Source of the DNA: Nitrospinota bacterium
GTDB lineage: Bacteria; Nitrospinota; Nitrospinia; Nitrospinales; Nitrospinaceae
Assembly (NCBI GenBank): GCA_027298165.1
Contig: JAPUGN010000060.1
Location: 1-8,601 of the forward strand
Reading direction: 5' to 3'
DNA: 8,601 nt
The position numbers were made by a program, and so were the translations under genes. This document shows positions 6,562-8,601 of the stretch, in pieces. Numbering within the stretch: position 1 is the first letter of the stretch; each line of letters opens with the position of its first letter. The notes below the pieces were generated by a model. It saw nothing but the letters and a program-made list of their open reading frames with translations, searched no databases and was not told the DNA's origin.

Positions 6562-6582
6562 GGGTCCCGGGATGTGGAACCC
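6562..6582 (+). other. Imperfect hairpin in the intergenic region
   Basis: GGGTCC (6562-6567) pairs with GGAACCC (6576-6582) through one bulged A, with an 8-base loop. An alternative fold pairs AGGGGT (6552-6557) with ACCCCT (6579-6584). It is followed by GTTCTTT. It could be a weak terminator or a leader structure; no transcript is evident. Confidence 0.25.
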
Positions 6583-6606
6583 CTGTTCTTTGCGTTGCCT
6601 GGGCCC

Positions 6607-6638
6607 TTCAATACCCGCTGAAAGGTTTATGCTATAAT
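6607..6638 (+). promoter_or_regulatory. Extended -10 promoter of the PagL-like gene
   Basis: A perfect TATAAT at 6633-6638 is preceded by TG at 6630-6631, forming an extended -10 (TGcTATAAT). The nearest -35-like hexamer is TTCAAT at 6607-6612 with a 20-base spacer. Transcription would start near 6645, just before GGGGAG at 6652-6657. Confidence 0.6.
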
Positions 6639-6659
6639 TCCGATTCTTTTTGGGGAGAA

Positions 6660-7460
6660 GTGAGTAACCTTCATAGCAATTCTTTGATGAAAATATATGT
6701 TTGGGCCTTGTGGGCGATCTTGACGTTGATTCCGCTGAATTTGGCAAACGCTGGGACTCATTTTTTCCCCTACACTTTTGAGCAGGATGCCTCGACGCCC
6801 GTTCCGTCCCTGGCCGGTGAAGAGAAGGTGGCGCAGGCCCATCCCGAATCCGGTAATGCCTCTTCTATTGACGGTCCGTCTTTGCCGGATTTTGAGTCCC
6901 GTTTCGCCAAGGGAAGTTATCAATTGGGTTTGACTTTCGGGTACGGGTTTTCCATCAACATTCCTCCCGTTGATGCGGTTTCCGACGAACGGACGCGGCT
7001 CCGGTTCGTTCACATAGCACCGAATTTTAAATACAACCTGACCGGGATAATGGGAAAATCCATTTACCGGGGCGCCTTGTATTGGGTGGTTGAGGCGGCG
7101 GTGGCGCTTACCATAGACAATCCCCGACGGAATAATCAGCCCGTAGACGAGGCTCCCACCTTCCTCATTGCCTTGGTGCCCGCGCAACTGGAATATAAGT
7201 TTGTCAATCCCGGGCGGCCTTGGGGAATCTTTGTGTTCGCCGGGATGGGAGGGACTTGGGGCGACTGGTTTCAGGAAACCAAAGAACTTGCCACAGCCTT
7301 CAATTTTGTTTTGCAAGGAGGCGGCGGAATTGAATATTTCTTTGCCAACGGCACCGCGCTGAACTTCAATTACCGCCTCTGGCATCTTTCCAACTCCAAC
7401 ATTAAAGGCCCCAACATCGGGATCAACGCCCATATCTTCGGCCTGGGATACAGTTTTTAG
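6660..7460 (+). CDS. Outer-membrane acyloxyacyl hydrolase family protein (PagL-like lipid A 3-O-deacylase), 266 aa
   Basis: PagL enzymes are outer-membrane beta-barrels that remove the 3-O-linked acyl chain from lipid A. The protein begins with a signal peptide (hydrophobic core at about residues 13-29, likely cut after LANA at 28-31), followed by a variable stretch and alternating beta-strand-like segments from about 85 onward, and it ends in FGLGYSF with the terminal Phe usual for barrel proteins. The family signature is near the end: FNYRLWHLSNSNIKGPN, giving His242, Ser244 and Asn245. The position 14 residues after the His, which should hold the catalytic Glu as I recall PagL, is Asn256. 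Start choice is unsure: GTG 6660 has GGGGAG only 2 bases upstream, whereas ATG 6687 gives the more typical signal peptide (MKIYVWALW) but no ribosome site. Family call good; activity uncertain. Confidence 0.82.
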   Translation: MSNLHSNSLMKIYVWALWAILTLIPLNLANAGTHFFPYTFEQDASTPVPSLAGEEKVAQAHPESGNASSIDGPSLPDFESRFAKGSYQLGLTFGYGFSINIPPVDAVSDERTRLRFVHIAPNFKYNLTGIMGKSIYRGALYWVVEAAVALTIDNPRRNNQPVDEAPTFLIALVPAQLEYKFVNPGRPWGIFVFAGMGGTWGDWFQETKELATAFNFVLQGGGGIEYFFANGTALNFNYRLWHLSNSNIKGPNIGINAHIFGLGYSF

Positions 7461-7485
7461 CGGATCCCGCCCGCCCCGGCGAAAA

Positions 7486-7517
7486 TTGTCTGCCACATCC
7501 TGATCACCTGTTATACT
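7486..7517 (+). promoter_or_regulatory. Candidate extended -10 promoter of the MMPL transporter gene
   Basis: TATACT at 7512-7517 is preceded by TG at 7509-7510, forming an extended -10 (TGtTATACT). TTGTCT at 7486-7491 is the likely -35, with a 20-base spacer. It lies in the 116-base gap after the PagL-like gene. Confidence 0.45.
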
Positions 7518-7576
7518 GATTTTTGCCAGTCCTTCCACAGTTTCTCGGAAGCTGGCGATTCATCTTTCAGGCGTTT

Positions 7577-8601
7577 ATGGACCCCACCGCTTCCCAAAAC
7601 AAAACCTCCCCGGCATCGCCGCCCCGGCTGTTGGACCGGGTGTTTACCGCATTTGAGACGCTGGCCTATTACCATCCCTGGCGGGTTGTTTCAGTTTCCC
7701 TGGCTCTGGCGGTTCTCAGTTTGTGGTTCACCGCAACGCACCTCCAGTTCAACACCAGCCGCCAGGATTTGATCTCCAAAGATATGAAATTCCATGTGCT
7801 GTACCAGCAGTACCGCGAACGCTTCCGGGATTTTGACGGCATGATCGTGGTGGTCGAAGGCGAAGAGCCCGAGTCCATGGGGCCATTTGCCGACCAGCTG
7901 GTGGCCCGGTTGCGGAGCCGGCCCGATTTTTCGTCGGAGATTTATTACAAAGTCGATACGGAATATTTCAAAAGCAAATCCCTGCTGTTCCTGGATGCGG
8001 ACGATCTTCAGGAATTGGCGGACCAGCTCGCCTCCCACAAGGAATTCCTGGAAGGGATCAACGCGTCACCCGGGCTCAATACCTTGCTCACCCGTCTCAA
8101 CCGCGAAGTCAGCACGGGCGTGGTCGAGTCCCTGCTCACCGATTTCCTCGGCACCGGGGAAGAAGAGTCAGCGGACGACCCCGCCGATCTGAGTCTGTTG
8201 ATCTCCCTGCTTACGCAAATGACCCGTCACGTCGAAGGCGATCCTCGGTACCGTTCGCCGTGGGGAACCTTTCTGAAACAGGAGGACCGTCCCCTGCAGG
8301 AGGCCGGGTACCTGGTTTCCGAGGACGAACGCCTGCTGTTCATCCTGCTCGATCCGAAGGAAACCGAAGGCGACTTCGCCGGGTCCAGGGATGCCATCGA
8401 AGGCATCCGGGCCATCATCCGCGATCTGATTCCAGATTTCCCGCACATCAAAGTCGGGATGACCGGCGGCGAGGTCCTTGCGTCGGATGAGATGCACACC
8501 ACCCATGCCGACGTCAAACGAGCATCCCTTTATGCCCTGACCGGCGTGGCCCTGCTGTTCATTCTGTTTTACCGGCGCGTCACCGAGCCGCTGTTGGCGG
8601 T
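7577..8601 (+). CDS. MMPL/RND family transporter, HpnN-like, N-terminal part (3' truncated by window)
   Basis: The frame opens at ATG 7577 and stays open through the right edge, giving 341 codons of a protein that is usually 800-900 residues. After a Pro/Ser-rich start, the first membrane helix lies at about residues 36-54 (RVVSVSLALAVLSLWFTAT), followed by FNTSRQDLIS, which resembles the start of the first periplasmic domain in hopanoid-associated RND exporters. That domain runs to about 315 and contains DLQELADQLASHKEFLEGI and MTGGEVLASDEM, the latter typical of MMPL proteins just before helix 2. Helix 2 starts at about residue 317 (SLYALTGVALLFILFYRR). Such proteins move lipids or other hydrophobic molecules from the inner membrane outward using the proton gradient. 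The upstream ribosome site is weak (CAGG at 7568-7571). RND/MMPL assignment is firm; the HpnN relationship is a resemblance only and the substrate is unknown. Confidence 0.85.
   Translation, partial: MDPTASQNKTSPASPPRLLDRVFTAFETLAYYHPWRVVSVSLALAVLSLWFTATHLQFNTSRQDLISKDMKFHVLYQQYRERFRDFDGMIVVVEGEEPESMGPFADQLVARLRSRPDFSSEIYYKVDTEYFKSKSLLFLDADDLQELADQLASHKEFLEGINASPGLNTLLTRLNREVSTGVVESLLTDFLGTGEEESADDPADLSLLISLLTQMTRHVEGDPRYRSPWGTFLKQEDRPLQEAGYLVSEDERLLFILLDPKETEGDFAGSRDAIEGIRAIIRDLIPDFPHIKVGMTGGEVLASDEMHTTHADVKRASLYALTGVALLFILFYRRVTEPLLA

Larger units (their letters stand above)
6263..6659. other. Divergent intergenic region, 397 bases
   Basis: This stretch separates the sigma-factor gene (minus) from the PagL-like gene (plus). 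I see no convincing protein gene. It holds candidate promoters for both neighbours, an isolated consensus TTGACA at 6429-6434 (plus) without a clear partner, an AT-rich patch at about 6495-6532, and two imperfect GC-rich hairpins at about 6470-6491 and 6562-6582. Confidence 0.6.

Noticed and set aside
6627..7538. Open minus-strand frame of 303 codons covering the whole PagL-like gene
   Set aside because: Its translation is low-complexity with no domain, and it is antisense to a gene with a signal peptide, barrel pattern and family signature. It is a by-product of codon bias.

Overview
The window reads as ordinary chromosome of a Gram-negative bacterium of moderately high GC. It encodes an outer-membrane beta-barrel protein of the PagL type and an RND/MMPL exporter resembling the hopanoid-associated HpnN group. 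The protein sequences feel closest to Nitrospinota or the former deltaproteobacteria, but this is an impression from gene content, not a measured placement. No mobile element, CRISPR array, tRNA or rRNA was seen.

Layout. Positions 1-1109 (+) hold the C-terminal two thirds of purH, cut by the left edge. A hypothetical membrane-anchored basic protein follows at 1247-2050 (+). It converges on a minus-strand series running from 6262 down to 2081: ECF sigma factor and overlapping zinc-binding anti-sigma factor (6262-5406), DUF151 bifunctional-nuclease-like protein (5238-4750), NAD kinase (4625-3738), N-acetylmuramoyl-L-alanine amidase-like protein (3694-2777), and a small orphan HAMP-domain membrane protein (2542-2081). 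After a 397-base divergent intergenic region, the plus strand carries a PagL-like lipid A deacylase family protein (6660-7460) and the start of an MMPL/RND transporter (7577 to the right edge).

How the genes may work together. purH, nadK and the DUF151 gene are housekeeping. The sigma/anti-sigma pair is a compact stress-response switch. The anti-sigma protein is soluble and its metal ligands have the same spacing as the redox sensor RsrA, so it probably senses a cytoplasmic signal. The divergent PagL-like gene and the neighbouring MMPL exporter concern the outer membrane and could belong to an envelope response, though nothing here proves that the sigma factor controls them.

Most unusual items: the amidase with a Cys/His-rich N-terminal extension and no signal peptide; the PagL-like protein whose expected catalytic Glu position holds Asn; the HAMP protein without an output domain; and the unassigned 267-residue protein containing a run of nine A. 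No strong case for a wholly new multi-gene system was found.
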